From the NCBI RefSeq assembly GCF_018455725.1, contig NZ_JAHCLR010000008.1, positions 1 through 64,000 of the forward strand: a DNA stretch of 64,000 bases, given 5' to 3'. Below, piece after piece: positions 26,300-36,396 of the stretch. The translations under genes and the position numbers were made by a program. A model generated the notes under the pieces. The model was given only the letters and a program-made list of their open reading frames with translations. It did no database searches and had not been told where the DNA came from. Position 1 is the stretch's first letter. Each line of letters starts with the position of its first letter. The DNA is from Mycolicibacter acidiphilus. GTDB taxonomy: Bacteria > Actinomycetota > Actinomycetes > Mycobacteriales > Mycobacteriaceae.

Positions 26300-27009
26300 G
26301 CAAGGTGGGGCAGTTGACGTCGCGGAACGTGTGGCGGATGGTGGCGTTCGACGTCATCGCGCCGCTGGCGGGCATTGCCGGTCTGCTGATGGTCGGCCTG
26401 GTCCTGGACTGGCCGCTGTGGTGGGTGTCGGTCTGCTCGGTGCTGATCCTGCTGATCGTCGAGGGCGTGCTGCTGAACTTCTGGCTGCTGCGCCGCGACT
26501 CGGTGACCGTCGGCACCGACGACGAGCGCCCCGCGCTGCGGCTCGGGGTGGTCGCGGTGGCGGCGACGGCACTGGTGGCCGGCGCGGTGCTGGGGTACAC
26601 GCGCTGGACGGTGCCGGACCACGACATGGAGCTGGACTCGGTCGCCGCGGTGCAGACCGCCGTGAACATGGCCGAGGCGGCGGCGACGGTGGTTCCGAAC
26701 AACCCGGAGGCGTCGATCGACAAGGCCGCGGCCTTCATGGTCCCCGACCGGGTGAACTCGTTCAAGGAGACCATCGGCCGCACCGCGACCGAGATGGCCG
26801 GCCGGCAGATCGCGGTCGACGCCAAGGCGCTCAGCGCGGGCGTCGAGGCGCTCGGGCCGTTCGCGGCCCGCGTCGCGGTGGTGCTGCGCAGCACCCAGAC
26901 CGTGGCCGACCAGCAGGTCAAGCAGGCCGTGGTGCCGGTGCGGATCACGCTGACCAAGCGCAACGGGCAGTGGCTGGTGCTGGAGATGGCCCCGATCCAC
27001 GCCCGCTGA
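26296..27009 (+). CDS. Mce-associated membrane protein (Rv0200 type)
   Basis: 237 residues with three predicted transmembrane helices (about 15-37, 40-66, 80-100) and a C-terminal outside domain of the Mce-associated type that ends NGQWLVLEMAPIH. It overlaps the preceding Mce-associated gene by 4 nt, so both are probably made in equal amounts and may form a complex. Neither is next to an mce operon in this window; the nearest is 20 kb away. Confidence 0.84.
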   Translation: MSKVGQLTSRNVWRMVAFDVIAPLAGIAGLLMVGLVLDWPLWWVSVCSVLILLIVEGVLLNFWLLRRDSVTVGTDDERPALRLGVVAVAATALVAGAVLGYTRWTVPDHDMELDSVAAVQTAVNMAEAAATVVPNNPEASIDKAAAFMVPDRVNSFKETIGRTATEMAGRQIAVDAKALSAGVEALGPFAARVAVVLRSTQTVADQQVKQAVVPVRITLTKRNGQWLVLEMAPIHAR

Positions 27010-27016
27010 CCCCGGG

Positions 27017-27053
27017 AGTCCCCGGCCGCGCGATCAGTTCGCGGTCGGGGACT
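27017..27053. terminator. Bidirectional hairpin at convergent gene ends
   Basis: Arms AGTCCCCGGCCGCG (27017-27030) and CGCGGTCGGGGACT (27040-27053), 13 of 14 paired, with a 9-nt loop. It overlaps the last codons of the minus-strand HTH gene and lies 7 nt past the stop of the plus-strand gene, so it can end both transcripts. Confidence 0.7.
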
Positions 27054-27549
27054 GCTTGGTGTGCAGCTTCACGAAGCGGTCGGACAGCCGGCGCATCCGG
27101 ATCATCAGCGACGCCGGCGGGCTGACCGTGCCGTCCAGGTACTCCTGCAGGTCGGCGTCGGGCACCCCGATGCGCGACGAGAACTCCGCCTGACTCAGAC
27201 CGGAACGCTCGATCAGCAACCGCATGTGCCGGGCGACCTCGGCGCGCTCGTTGGCCTCCAGATGCGCCCGGGTGCGGGTGAGCACCTCCGACAGCGCCTT
27301 GGAGATCCCGTAGGGACCGGTGCCCTCCAGCACCTCCTCGACCTGGCGGGCGGTGCGTCCGTACGGGTCGCGTTTGAGCGCCACCACGATCTGCTGCCAG
27401 GTGGCGATGTTGCCGCTCTGCAGCGCCGACCGGATCGCCGACGTCGACCAGAACTCCACCGGCCGATCCGTGGGGCCGGGGCGACGGTCGGGCCGGCCCG
27501 GGTTCGCGCGGGGCGCGGACCCGGGGCGTCGGTTCGGGGCCAAGGTCAC
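27034..27549 (-). CDS. HTH-domain protein (Rv0201c type)
   Basis: 171 residues. The N-terminus is basic and Pro-rich (1-30). A central helical region covers about 31-110. Residues about 112-160 look like an XRE-type helix-turn-helix: RSGLSQAEFSSRIGVPDADL, then YLDGTVSPPASL. Start GTG at 27549 overlaps the mmpL11 stop (GTGA). It is translationally coupled to mmpL11 and could be a regulator or an accessory factor of that transporter; no target site is evident. Confidence 0.78.
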   Translation of the reverse strand: MTLAPNRRPGSAPRANPGRPDRRPGPTDRPVEFWSTSAIRSALQSGNIATWQQIVVALKRDPYGRTARQVEEVLEGTGPYGISKALSEVLTRTRAHLEANERAEVARHMRLLIERSGLSQAEFSSRIGVPDADLQEYLDGTVSPPASLMIRMRRLSDRFVKLHTKQSPTAN

Positions 27550-30506
27550 CTCGCCTCCTCCAACATCGCCACCGCCACCGCCAAACAGCGTTCCCGCACA
27601 TGCTCCCAGTCGGCGCCGTCGTCGGACTCGTCGGCCGCGGCGGCAGGGCCGTCGGGTTCCGGGTCGGCGAGCCGGCGGACCAGTTGGCTGGCCAGCCATA
27701 GACGCTCGGCTGGTTGACCAGAGTAGTACCTGTCGATGTCGCGCAGGGCGACCGCGACCGTTACCGCGTCGAGCACGTCGACCAGCTCGGCGAACTCCAC
27801 GTAGTCCCGGGGACTGTTGCGCGCCATCAGCAGGTAGCCCTTGAGCCGGAGCGTCTCGGCGCCGGTCGGGATCTGCAACCGGTCGCCGGTGGGCAACTGC
27901 ACGGCCGCGGTCTCCAGCGGCCGGCAGCGGCTGAATCGCGGCCCCGCCCGCCCGGCGCCGTCGGTCGCCGACTGCGACTCCAGCGCGTCGAGCGCCACCG
28001 ACAGCCGTCGGCGCCACACGGTGACCGGGTGCACCGGACGCACCGCCCGGGGCATTGCCCGGGCGGCGGGCCAGCCGCCGGCCAGTTTCCGGGTCAGCGG
28101 ACGGCCCGCGGAGGTGGCCGACACGTCGCCCGCCGCGGCCGACGCGGTCGGCAGGGCCACCGTGGCGACCTCCGCCGGCCCGCAGCCGCGCAGCGCCAGC
28201 GGGTCGGCCACGCAGCGGGCGTCCGGCGCCAGATCCTTCAGCCGGGCCGCCGACTTCATCACCACCCGCAGGTCGGCGCTGGGGGTGATCAGCGCGGAGA
28301 TGTCGTCCGGGATCACCACCACGTCGCCGAGGTCCACGCTGGGCAACGGCTTCTCGAAGTCCACCGACGGCAACACCCGTTCCAGCCAGCGCGGCAACCA
28401 CCAGTTCCACTGGTCGAACATCGCCATCAGCGCCGGCACCAGCACCAGCCGCACCACGGTGGCGTCGACCGCGATCGCGACCGCGCAGGCGACGCCGAGC
28501 TCGGCGACCAGCGGCATCCCGGCGAACGCGAACCCGATGAACACCGCGATCATGATCAGCGCGGCGCTGGTGATCGTGCGCGCACTGGTGCTCACCCCGT
28601 AGGCGACGGCGTCCTGGGTGTCACCGGACTGCAGGAACCGCTCCCGGATCCGGGTCAGCAGGAAGATCTCGTAGTCCATCGACAGGCCGAACGTCATCGC
28701 CAGCACGATCGGCGGGATGAAGCTGTCGATCGACCCGGTCGGGGTCAGCCCGAGCCGTTCCAGCCACCCCCACTGGAAGACCAGCACCAGGCTGCCGTAG
28801 GCGGCGGCCACCGACAGCACCGTCATCACGACGCCCTTGAACGCCAGGAACACCGACTGGATCGAGAGCAGCAGCATCACGAACGCGATCAGCGCGACGA
28901 ACACCAGCACCAGCGGCTCGGTCGCCGCCACCCGGTCGTCGAAGTCCTTGATCAGCGCCGTCGGCCCGCCGACGTCGACCTGCACCGCCGGGGCGCCGGC
29001 CACCCCCGGCAGGTGTGCCCGCATCCAGTCGATCGTCTCCCGGGCCGTCATGTCCTCCGGGTCGACCGAGAGCACCGCGGACAGCAGGCCGCTGTGCTTG
29101 TCGTTGCCGAACACCGGCGGGGAGACCGAGGCGATGTTCGGTGCGTGCGTCATCTCGTCGCGGATCGCCGTGAACAGTTCGGCGTGCGCCGGCGCCGACG
29201 CATCCGAGCCGGGCATGGTGACCAGCACCCGGATCGGCCCGAGCGCGCCCGGGCCGAGCGCCTGGGAGGCCGCCGCCACCCCGCCGCGGATCTCATGCGA
29301 CGAGTCGAACTGGTGCAGCATGCTGTTGCCCAGGTTCAGCGACATCGCCGGCGCCGCCAGCACCAGCAGGAAGCCGGAGGCCACCACCGCCGACACCCAG
29401 GGCCGGCGCATCACCGACGCCGTCCAGCGGCTCCAGAACCGGGATTCGGTGGTCTGCGGCCGCCGTGACCAGTGCAGCAGCGCCGACCGCTTGGCGACCG
29501 ACCGGCCGAACATCGCCAGCACCGCCGGGGTCAGGCTGACCGCGGTCAGCACCGCCACCGCCACCGCAAGGATCGCGCCGGTGGCCATCGAGATCAGCAC
29601 CGGGGTGTTGATCAGGTAGATGCCGGTCAGCGACGCGATGACGGTCAGCCCGGACAGCACCACCGCCAGCCCGGACGTCGCCATCGCGGCGTCGACCGCC
29701 TCGGCCGGCTGCCGGCCGGCCCGCAGTTCCTCGCGGTAGCGCATCAGCACGAACAGCGAGTAGTCGATGGCCAGCGCGATGCCGAACATCGACACCGTCG
29801 ACGTCACGAAGACCGACATCGCGGTGAACATCGACAGCAGGTAGACCAGGCCCATCGTGACGATCACGGTGACGATGCCCAGTGCCAGTGGGATCGCCGC
29901 GGCCGCCAGCGAACCGAACACCGCCAGCAGCACGATCAGCACGATCGGCAGATTCCACTGCTCGGCGGCGGCGATGTCGGCCTTGGTCTTGGCCGACGCC
30001 GCGGCGCCGAGCGCACCCTGCCCGATCACGTACAGCCGCACCGATCCGTTCTCGATGTGCCCGGGCTGCTCGCCCTGCACGCCCAGCGCGGTGCGCAACC
30101 TCTTGGCGACGTCGACCGCGCCGGTGTTGTTGAAGTCCAGCCGCAGCGACACCACGTAGGGCCGGTCCGGGCGCGGCGGCGGCTGGGCCGGGTTCGGCAC
30201 CACCGTCACACTGGACACCCCGCCGGCGGCCTTCTCCAGCAGCGCGACGGCGTTGCGCATGTCCTGATAGGTGGCGTCCGCCCGGGGCGCGGCGACCAGC
30301 GCGAGCGGCGACGCGCCCTGCTCGGGGAAGTGGTCCTCGAGCTGATACTGCACGTGCAGCGACTGCGAGCCGTCGACCTCGAAACCGCCGCCGGTCAGGT
30401 GGCCGGACTGGGTCGCGGCGAGGTACAGCGCCGGTATCAACGCCAGTAACCAACCTGTGAAGACCACCCAGCGGAATCTGCGCAGGTTGCTGCTGAAGCG
30501 CATCAT
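27546..30506 (-). CDS. mmpL11: RND transporter MmpL11
   Basis: 986-residue MmpL-family transporter with two RND repeats, each with a large periplasmic domain and six transmembrane helices (first helix about 13-30). The proton-relay Asp-Tyr motifs are seen in LAIDYSLFVLMRYREE and LSMDYEIFLLTRIRE. The C-terminal 250 residues are cytoplasmic. MmpL11 exports wax esters and long-chain triacylglycerols and is implicated in heme uptake. Synteny with the Rv0203-type hemophore, divergent here, supports the assignment. Starts at a double ATG; the first is used. Confidence 0.95.
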   Translation of the reverse strand: MMRFSSNLRRFRWVVFTGWLLALIPALYLAATQSGHLTGGGFEVDGSQSLHVQYQLEDHFPEQGASPLALVAAPRADATYQDMRNAVALLEKAAGGVSSVTVVPNPAQPPPRPDRPYVVSLRLDFNNTGAVDVAKRLRTALGVQGEQPGHIENGSVRLYVIGQGALGAAASAKTKADIAAAEQWNLPIVLIVLLAVFGSLAAAAIPLALGIVTVIVTMGLVYLLSMFTAMSVFVTSTVSMFGIALAIDYSLFVLMRYREELRAGRQPAEAVDAAMATSGLAVVLSGLTVIASLTGIYLINTPVLISMATGAILAVAVAVLTAVSLTPAVLAMFGRSVAKRSALLHWSRRPQTTESRFWSRWTASVMRRPWVSAVVASGFLLVLAAPAMSLNLGNSMLHQFDSSHEIRGGVAAASQALGPGALGPIRVLVTMPGSDASAPAHAELFTAIRDEMTHAPNIASVSPPVFGNDKHSGLLSAVLSVDPEDMTARETIDWMRAHLPGVAGAPAVQVDVGGPTALIKDFDDRVAATEPLVLVFVALIAFVMLLLSIQSVFLAFKGVVMTVLSVAAAYGSLVLVFQWGWLERLGLTPTGSIDSFIPPIVLAMTFGLSMDYEIFLLTRIRERFLQSGDTQDAVAYGVSTSARTITSAALIMIAVFIGFAFAGMPLVAELGVACAVAIAVDATVVRLVLVPALMAMFDQWNWWLPRWLERVLPSVDFEKPLPSVDLGDVVVIPDDISALITPSADLRVVMKSAARLKDLAPDARCVADPLALRGCGPAEVATVALPTASAAAGDVSATSAGRPLTRKLAGGWPAARAMPRAVRPVHPVTVWRRRLSVALDALESQSATDGAGRAGPRFSRCRPLETAAVQLPTGDRLQIPTGAETLRLKGYLLMARNSPRDYVEFAELVDVLDAVTVAVALRDIDRYYSGQPAERLWLASQLVRRLADPEPDGPAAAADESDDGADWEHVRERCLAVAVAMLEEAR

Positions 30507-30811
30507 GAACTGCTGGATTTCGGTTCTCTCCGCTCTGGCCGGACCCGCGGACCGGGTGCTGCGAGCCTACCGCAGCAGCTTGGGCCAACCGCCGTCCTGA
30601 GCTGGTCCGATGCGGTTCGGCGACCGAACCGACGGCCGAACTGTGACCAGGTCGGCGTTCGGGCGGGTGGCGCGGTTCGACCCCAACTGTCAGGATGGCA
30701 GCACAGTGGTCTCGGATCTGCCGCAGGCGTCCGGAGACATCCCGGGGGAGAGCACCGCCGCCCGCAGTGCCGCGTGAGCCGGTTCGGGTGCCAAATCGTG
30801 AGGAGTTATCG
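30507..30811. promoter_or_regulatory. Divergent promoter region mmpL11 / hemophore
   Basis: 305 bp without a gene between the two divergent starts. It contains a perfect inverted repeat CGGTTCGG-CGA-CCGAACCG at 30613-30631, which could be a repressor site, and a GCTGCG/CGCAGC pair near 30558-30578. No 19-bp iron-box (IdeR) match was obvious by eye. Confidence 0.5.
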
Positions 30812-31330
30812 GTGAAGAAGACTATCGTCACCCTGCGCCGCAGCCTGTTCGGCACGCTGACCGTCACCGCCGTGGGCGGAGTCGCCGCAGCCGTGCTCCT
30901 GGCGACACCGCAGGCGACCGCCGCCAAGGACCCGTGCGTGGCCAGCGAGATCGCCCGCACCGTCGGCAAGGCCGTCACCTCCACCGGCGACTACCTGGAC
31001 GCGCACCCGGACACCAACCAGGTGCTGACCGGCGCCCTGCAGCAGCAGCCGGGGCCGCAGACCCTGGCCAACCTGAAGGCCCACTTCGACGCCAACCCCA
31101 AGGTGCAGGACGATCTGCAGAAGATCGTGGCGCCGGTGGCCGAGATCAACGACCAGTGCAAGCTGGCCGTCAGCCTGCCGCAGGTGCTCGGGCTGCTGCA
31201 GGCGGCGCAGGCGCAGGGCGGCCTGCAGGGCGGTCTCCCCGGCGGCCTGCCGGGTGGGCTCCCCGGCGGCGGACTGCCGGTCAGCGGGCCGGTCGCCCCG
31301 GCCGTCACCCAGCCGGTGGCGGTCCGCTAG
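30812..31330 (+). CDS. Secreted heme-binding protein (Rv0203 type) with Gly/Pro tail
   Basis: 172 residues: signal peptide (about 1-38), a helical domain and a C-terminal low-complexity tail (GGLPGG repeats from about 136). The heme ligands of M. tuberculosis Rv0203 (Tyr59, His63, His89) match Tyr61, His65 and His91 here with the same spacing. Two Cys (42 and about 118) may form a disulfide. The GTG start has AGGAG 6 nt upstream. It probably carries heme to MmpL11 or MmpL3. Rv0203 is about 136 residues, so the tail is extra. Confidence 0.88.
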   Translation: MKKTIVTLRRSLFGTLTVTAVGGVAAAVLLATPQATAAKDPCVASEIARTVGKAVTSTGDYLDAHPDTNQVLTGALQQQPGPQTLANLKAHFDANPKVQDDLQKIVAPVAEINDQCKLAVSLPQVLGLLQAAQAQGGLQGGLPGGLPGGLPGGGLPVSGPVAPAVTQPVAVR

Positions 31331-32382
31331 CCGACGGCGGCGAACTCGGGTTCGGTCCGGCTCTCGGCGCGGAAGACGAAGAAGAACACCACCCAGCCGA
31401 CGGCGGCGATCAGCAGCCAGCTGATCAACCGGTAGATCAGCATCGCGGTGATCGCGGTCGGCAGCGTCAGGCCGGCCGACACCAGGCCGGGCACCAGCAC
31501 CGCCTCCACGATCAGCAGTCCGCCCGGCATCAGCGGGATGCTGGCGGCGACCCGCGCGGCGGCGTAGGCGACGGTCAGCCCGGCCACCGAGGCCCGGCCA
31601 CCGGCGGCGTAGGCCGCGCAGGCCAGGCAGGCGACGTCGGCGATCCAGTTGAACAGCGACCAGCCGAACGCCACCGACAGGTCGCGCCGGCCCAGGCTGA
31701 CCGACTCCAACTGGCCGAGCAGCGTCCGCCACGCCGCCAGCCCGGTGTCGGCGGGCCTGTCGCGCGCCGCGTTCACCCGGGCCAGCACCCGCACCCCGAT
31801 CCCGTCGAGCAGTTCCGGGCGGGCGGCGACGGTCTGGGTGGCGAGCAGCAGCGCCAGGAAACCACCGAGCGTGAGCAGCAGCGCGAACGGGTTGTCACGC
31901 GCACCGAGCAGGACGGCGCCACCCAGCCCGAGCACCGCCAGCCCGACCGCCTGCAGCACCCCTGACATCACCAGCTGCCAGGACGCCACCACCGGTGACG
32001 CGCCCCAGCGCCGCTGCTGCCGGTACAGGAACGTCATCGACAGCACCGGACCGCCCGGCAGCGTGGTGCTCAGCGAGTTGGCGGCGTAGAACGCGGCCTC
32101 GGATCGCACCTGGTCGACGTGCACGCCCGCCGAGCCGAGCAGGGTGCGCTGAATCTGCGCGAAGCTGTGCATAGACGCCATGGCCGCGACGACCGCCAGC
32201 AGCAACCACCGGCCGTCGGCGCCGAACAGGCTCCGCCAGCCGGTGAGCAGCTGGCCGCGGGCCAGCACCAGCTCGACGGTGAGCACGATGGCGACGACGC
32301 CCAGGACTGCCCAGCGCATCCGGCGCTGCCGGGATCCGGCGTCATACACCCGCTTCACGTTAGCGGCGCGAAACCGGTTCAC
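31327..32382 (-). CDS. Lysylphosphatidylglycerol synthase-like membrane protein (Rv0204c type)
   Basis: 351-residue integral membrane protein with about seven to eight hydrophobic helices, of the UPF0104/AglD (LPG synthase TM region) family. Family members move or modify lipids such as polyprenol-linked sugars; the role here is unknown. Start is uncertain: GTG at 32382 or 32358. The stop overlaps the hemophore stop in a shared CTAG. Confidence 0.83.
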   Translation of the reverse strand: MNRFRAANVKRVYDAGSRQRRMRWAVLGVVAIVLTVELVLARGQLLTGWRSLFGADGRWLLLAVVAAMASMHSFAQIQRTLLGSAGVHVDQVRSEAAFYAANSLSTTLPGGPVLSMTFLYRQQRRWGASPVVASWQLVMSGVLQAVGLAVLGLGGAVLLGARDNPFALLLTLGGFLALLLATQTVAARPELLDGIGVRVLARVNAARDRPADTGLAAWRTLLGQLESVSLGRRDLSVAFGWSLFNWIADVACLACAAYAAGGRASVAGLTVAYAAARVAASIPLMPGGLLIVEAVLVPGLVSAGLTLPTAITAMLIYRLISWLLIAAVGWVVFFFVFRAESRTEPEFAAVG

Positions 32383-32426
32383 CCGCTGTCGATGTGCGGT
32401 TGCCGTGACATCGTTACGCTACCGGG

Positions 32427-33524
32427 ATGTCCATCAGCGCAGATGAATCCGTGTCTCCGACGGTGCAGCGGGCCGCGGCCTGGGCCTGGCGGGTGCTGGT
32501 GCTGATCGCGGCGGTGGTCGCCGTGCTGCTGATCGTGCGGCGGCTGCAGGTGATCGTGGTCCCGGTGGCGATCGCGCTGCTGCTGTCCGCGCTGCTGATG
32601 CCATGGGTCGACCGGCTGAACCGCCACCGGGTGCCGCGCGGCCTGGCGGTGTTCCTGCTGCTGGTCAGCAGCATCGCGGTGCTCGCCACCATGCTGACGT
32701 TCGTGATCAACGCGTTCGTCGACGGTGTACCCGGGCTGGTCGAGCAGGTCACCGCGCTGGTCAACTCGTCGCAGCAGTGGCTCGTCGAGGGCCCGCTGCA
32801 CCTGAGCAGCGACCAGATCAACAACATCGGCAACACCGTCGTCACGACGCTGCGCGACAACCAGGCCAAGCTGACCAGCGGTGCGCTATCGACCGCCGAG
32901 ACCATCACCGAGATCGTCACCGGCGTGTTCGTCACGCTGTTCACGCTGATCTTCTTCCTGCAGGGCGGCCGCGACATCTGGGCGTTCCTGGTGAAGATGT
33001 TCCCCGCCCCGGTGCGGGAGAAGGTGCACGCCGCCGGGGTGGCCGGTTTCCGGTCGCTCACCGGTTACGTGCGGGCGACGTTCCTGGTCGCGCTCGTCGA
33101 CGCGCTCGGCGTCGGCATCGGGCTGGCGATCCTGGCCGTGCCGTTGGCGCTGCCGCTGGCCTCGCTGGTGTTCCTCGGTGCGTTCATCCCGCTGGTCGGT
33201 GCGGTGCTGACCGGGCTGCTGGCCGTGCTGGTCGCGCTGATCGCCAAGGGCTGGCTCTACGCGCTGATCGTGCTGGGCCTGGTCATCGCCGTGAACCAGT
33301 TGGAGTCGCACATCCTGCAGCCGGTGGTGATGGGCCGGGCGGTCTCCATCCACCCGCTGGCCGTGGTGCTGGCCATCGCCACCGGCGCCGTCCTGGCGGG
33401 CATCGTCGGGGCGCTGCTGGCGGTGCCGACGCTCGCCTTCATCGACCGGGCGATGCGGGTGCTGCTCGCACCGGACCCGTCGGTCAGTACCGACCTTCCC
33501 GACGCAGCAGCTCCGCAGCACTGA
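32427..33524 (+). CDS. AI-2E family transporter (Rv0205 type)
   Basis: 365-residue membrane protein of the AI-2E (PerM/TqsA) family with seven to eight helices. Conserved stretches are [19 protein letters not shown] near the N-terminus and [11 protein letters not shown] and the glycine-rich [13 protein letters not shown] near the C-terminus. The substrate is unknown in mycobacteria. ATG at 32427. The last 41 bp overlap the 3' end of the convergent mmpL3 gene, as a true antisense coding overlap. Confidence 0.88.
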   Translation: MSISADESVSPTVQRAAAWAWRVLVLIAAVVAVLLIVRRLQVIVVPVAIALLLSALLMPWVDRLNRHRVPRGLAVFLLLVSSIAVLATMLTFVINAFVDGVPGLVEQVTALVNSSQQWLVEGPLHLSSDQINNIGNTVVTTLRDNQAKLTSGALSTAETITEIVTGVFVTLFTLIFFLQGGRDIWAFLVKMFPAPVREKVHAAGVAGFRSLTGYVRATFLVALVDALGVGIGLAILAVPLALPLASLVFLGAFIPLVGAVLTGLLAVLVALIAKGWLYALIVLGLVIAVNQLESHILQPVVMGRAVSIHPLAVVLAIATGAVLAGIVGALLAVPTLAFIDRAMRVLLAPDPSVSTDLPDAAAPQH

Positions 33525-36309
33525 CCCCGCCGGACGCGCCGCGCCGCTGGGCGTCGGACTGGCCGTCGATCTTCTCGGTGGCGGTGTTGTCCCGGTTCTC
33601 CTGAGCCGGGAACGCGGTGGTGGCGTCGGCATCAGGACCGGGGGGACCGGCCGGCGGCGGGGCCGGACGCTCGGACTCCGGCTCCCGGCGGATGGTGGCG
33701 CCGCGTCGCTCACGCGGCCGGCCGCCGGTGTCACCGCGCAGTTCGCCCAGCCAGGACTCGATCTCGCGTTCCGGTGCCGGCTTGGCGGCCTCGATCCGCT
33801 CGGTCGCCGGCGCGGCGAACCGTGTGGTGGCCGCCTCCGGGCCGGCCGGCATGCGGGTGGTGCGGGCGCTGGACGATCGGTCGCTGACCGGCCGGGTCGG
33901 CGCCGAGTCGACGGGCTGCGGCCGACGTTCGGCGTGCGGCGCCGGGTGGGTGGGGTCGTGCGGCTGGCGTGCCGATGCACCGGCAGTCGCGCCGGCCGGC
34001 ACCGGCGTCGGCGCCGGGATACCGCGGGTCACCCGCCGCTTGCGCTCGTCGGGCAGCCGGATCTCGCCGAGCCCGATCCGGTTCTGCAGCTTCTTCATCC
34101 AGCGCGGTGCCCACCAGCAGTCGTCGCCGAGCAGCTTCATCACCGCCGGCACCAGGAACATCCGGATCACGGTGGCGTCCAGCAGCAGCGCCGCCATCAG
34201 GCCGAACGCCAGGTACTTCATCATCACCAGGTCGGAGAAGACGAACGAGGCGGCGACGACGGCCAGGATCAGCGCGGCGGCGGTGATCAGCCGGCCGGTG
34301 GTGGCCGTCCCGATCCGGATCGCCTCGGTGGTGGACATCCCGGATTCGCGGGCCTCCACCATGCGGGAGACCAGGAACACCTCGTAGTCGGTGGCCAGGC
34401 CGTAGCCGACCGCGACCACCAGCGCGATGATCACCACCATCAGCGGGGTCGGGGTGAAGTTCAGCAGACCGGAGCCGTGTCCGTCGACGAACATCCAGGT
34501 CAGGATGCCCATCGTCGAGCCGAGCGTCAGCGCGCTCATCACCGCGGCCTTCAGTGGCAGCACCAGTGAGCCGAACGCCAGGAACATCAGCAGGGTGGTG
34601 GCCGTCAGCAGGATCACCAGCATCAGCGGCGCCTTGGCGACCAGGCTGTGGATGGAGTCCTGTTCCAGTGCCGGGGTTCCGCCGACCATGACGTCGAGGC
34701 CCTTGGGTGCCGGGATCTGCCGGAGCTCGGCGATCTTCTTCGCTGCGTCGTCCTTGCTGATCAGGCCGTTCTGGATCACCCGGACGGTGGGCTCCTTCGA
34801 CGCCCCCGGCAGGTAGGGCCGTTCCTTCCACATGTCGGCCGGGTCGTCGTCGGGTTCGACGAAGCCACTGATCGCCATCGCCTTGCTGCGCACCTCGGCG
34901 ATCTGCTGATCGGTGACGTCCTTGCCGGTGGTGGACTCGATCACCAGCGTCAGTTTCTCGGTGCGATAGCCCGGGAAGATCTTGTCGAACGCCTCCTGGG
35001 CCACCCGGGTCGAGTTGTCCGGCGGCAGGTACTTCTCGCTCATCGCGCCGAACGTCAGCTTCCCGAGCGGGATGATCAGCAGGATCATCGCGATCACGAT
35101 CGGGATCGCGAACGTCAGCGGCCGCTTCATCACGAAGTTGACCAGCTTGCCCCAGAACCCGGCCTCGACCTCTTCGCGGGTCTTGGTCTTCTGGGTCTTC
35201 TCGGCGAACCAGCCGATGATCCGGTTGGAGAACTCCCAGTTGCGCAGGAACGGCACCCGGTACAGCGTCCGCACACCGAGAGCGTCGATGTTGGTGCCCA
35301 GCACGCCCAGGCAGGCGGGCAGCAGCGTGATCGACAGCAGCGCCGCCAGCCCCACCGAGGCGAAGATCGCGTACGTCAGCGCCCGCACGAAGCCCTGCGG
35401 CAGCACCAGCAGGCTGGCGCTGGAGGCGATGATCAGCACCGCCGAGAACACCACCGTGCGGCCCGCGGTCATCACCGACCGGCGTACCGCGGCCTCGGTG
35501 TCGTAGCCTTCGGCGATCTCCTCGCGGAACCGGCTCACCACGAACAGGCCGTAGTCGATCGCGATGCCCAGACCGATCAGCGAGACCACCGGCTGGGCGA
35601 AGAAGTGCACCGGGCCGAAGATCGCGACGACCCGCAGGATCCCCATCGAGCCGGCGATGCTCAGCCCGCCGACGATCACCGGCAGCGCGGCGGCGATCAC
35701 GCCGCCGAAGACGAAGAACAGCACGATCGCCACCAGCGGCAGCGCGAGTATCTCCATGCGCTTCTGGTCGGTGGCGATGGTGCCGGTCAGGGCGTCGGCG
35801 ATCGGCTCCATGCCGGCCAGCTTCACCGTGCCGCCGTCGAGCTTCTGCAGCGCCGGTTCGACCTTCTGGTAGTTCTTCAGGATGGTGTCGTCGTCGTCGC
35901 CCTTGAGCTGGATCGAGACGAACGCGTGCTTCTTGTCCGAGTCGGCCATGTTGTGCAGCTGCTCGGGGTTGGTGAAGTACCCCACCCAGTTGAGCACCTG
36001 ATCCGGGTTGTCCTTCTTGACCGCGTCCAGGCCGTCCTTGACCTGGTCGAACCAGTGCTGGTCGTCGACGGTCTCGCCCTTGGGGGCGGTGAAGACGGCG
36101 ACGATGTGGCTGGTCCGGTCCCGGCCGTACACGTCGTCACCGAGGATCGAGGCCTTCACCGATTGGCTGCCCTCGTCGTAGAACCCGCTCTGGGTGACGT
36201 GGTCGCCCAGGCTCATGCCGAACAAGCCGCCGCCGAGACAGAGCGCGACCATGACGCCGATCACGATGAATCGGTAGCGATATACCGTTCGACCCCACCA
36301 GGCGAACAC
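33484..36309 (-). CDS. mmpL3: Trehalose monomycolate exporter MmpL3
   Basis: 941-residue RND flippase that moves trehalose monomycolate across the inner membrane; essential and a drug target. First helix at about 13-33, periplasmic domain 1, then the proton-relay pair Asp252-Tyr253 in GIAIDYGLF; the second pair is in [12 protein letters not shown]. The C-terminal 200 residues are a cytoplasmic Pro/Arg-rich tail. The start is GTG at 36309 ([10 protein letters not shown]), as in M. tuberculosis. Order with Rv0205, Rv0207c and trmB is conserved. Confidence 0.97.
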   Translation of the reverse strand: MFAWWGRTVYRYRFIVIGVMVALCLGGGLFGMSLGDHVTQSGFYDEGSQSVKASILGDDVYGRDRTSHIVAVFTAPKGETVDDQHWFDQVKDGLDAVKKDNPDQVLNWVGYFTNPEQLHNMADSDKKHAFVSIQLKGDDDDTILKNYQKVEPALQKLDGGTVKLAGMEPIADALTGTIATDQKRMEILALPLVAIVLFFVFGGVIAAALPVIVGGLSIAGSMGILRVVAIFGPVHFFAQPVVSLIGLGIAIDYGLFVVSRFREEIAEGYDTEAAVRRSVMTAGRTVVFSAVLIIASSASLLVLPQGFVRALTYAIFASVGLAALLSITLLPACLGVLGTNIDALGVRTLYRVPFLRNWEFSNRIIGWFAEKTQKTKTREEVEAGFWGKLVNFVMKRPLTFAIPIVIAMILLIIPLGKLTFGAMSEKYLPPDNSTRVAQEAFDKIFPGYRTEKLTLVIESTTGKDVTDQQIAEVRSKAMAISGFVEPDDDPADMWKERPYLPGASKEPTVRVIQNGLISKDDAAKKIAELRQIPAPKGLDVMVGGTPALEQDSIHSLVAKAPLMLVILLTATTLLMFLAFGSLVLPLKAAVMSALTLGSTMGILTWMFVDGHGSGLLNFTPTPLMVVIIALVVAVGYGLATDYEVFLVSRMVEARESGMSTTEAIRIGTATTGRLITAAALILAVVAASFVFSDLVMMKYLAFGLMAALLLDATVIRMFLVPAVMKLLGDDCWWAPRWMKKLQNRIGLGEIRLPDERKRRVTRGIPAPTPVPAGATAGASARQPHDPTHPAPHAERRPQPVDSAPTRPVSDRSSSARTTRMPAGPEAATTRFAAPATERIEAAKPAPEREIESWLGELRGDTGGRPRERRGATIRREPESERPAPPPAGPPGPDADATTAFPAQENRDNTATEKIDGQSDAQRRGASGGVSAAELLRREGRY

Positions 36310-36396
36310 CTATCCGCACCTCACTTAAGTTTCCTTAGATATCTACTGCGCGCTGCGCTCTGCGCCCTGCGGCCCGCGCCCTTACGTCTCCAGTTG

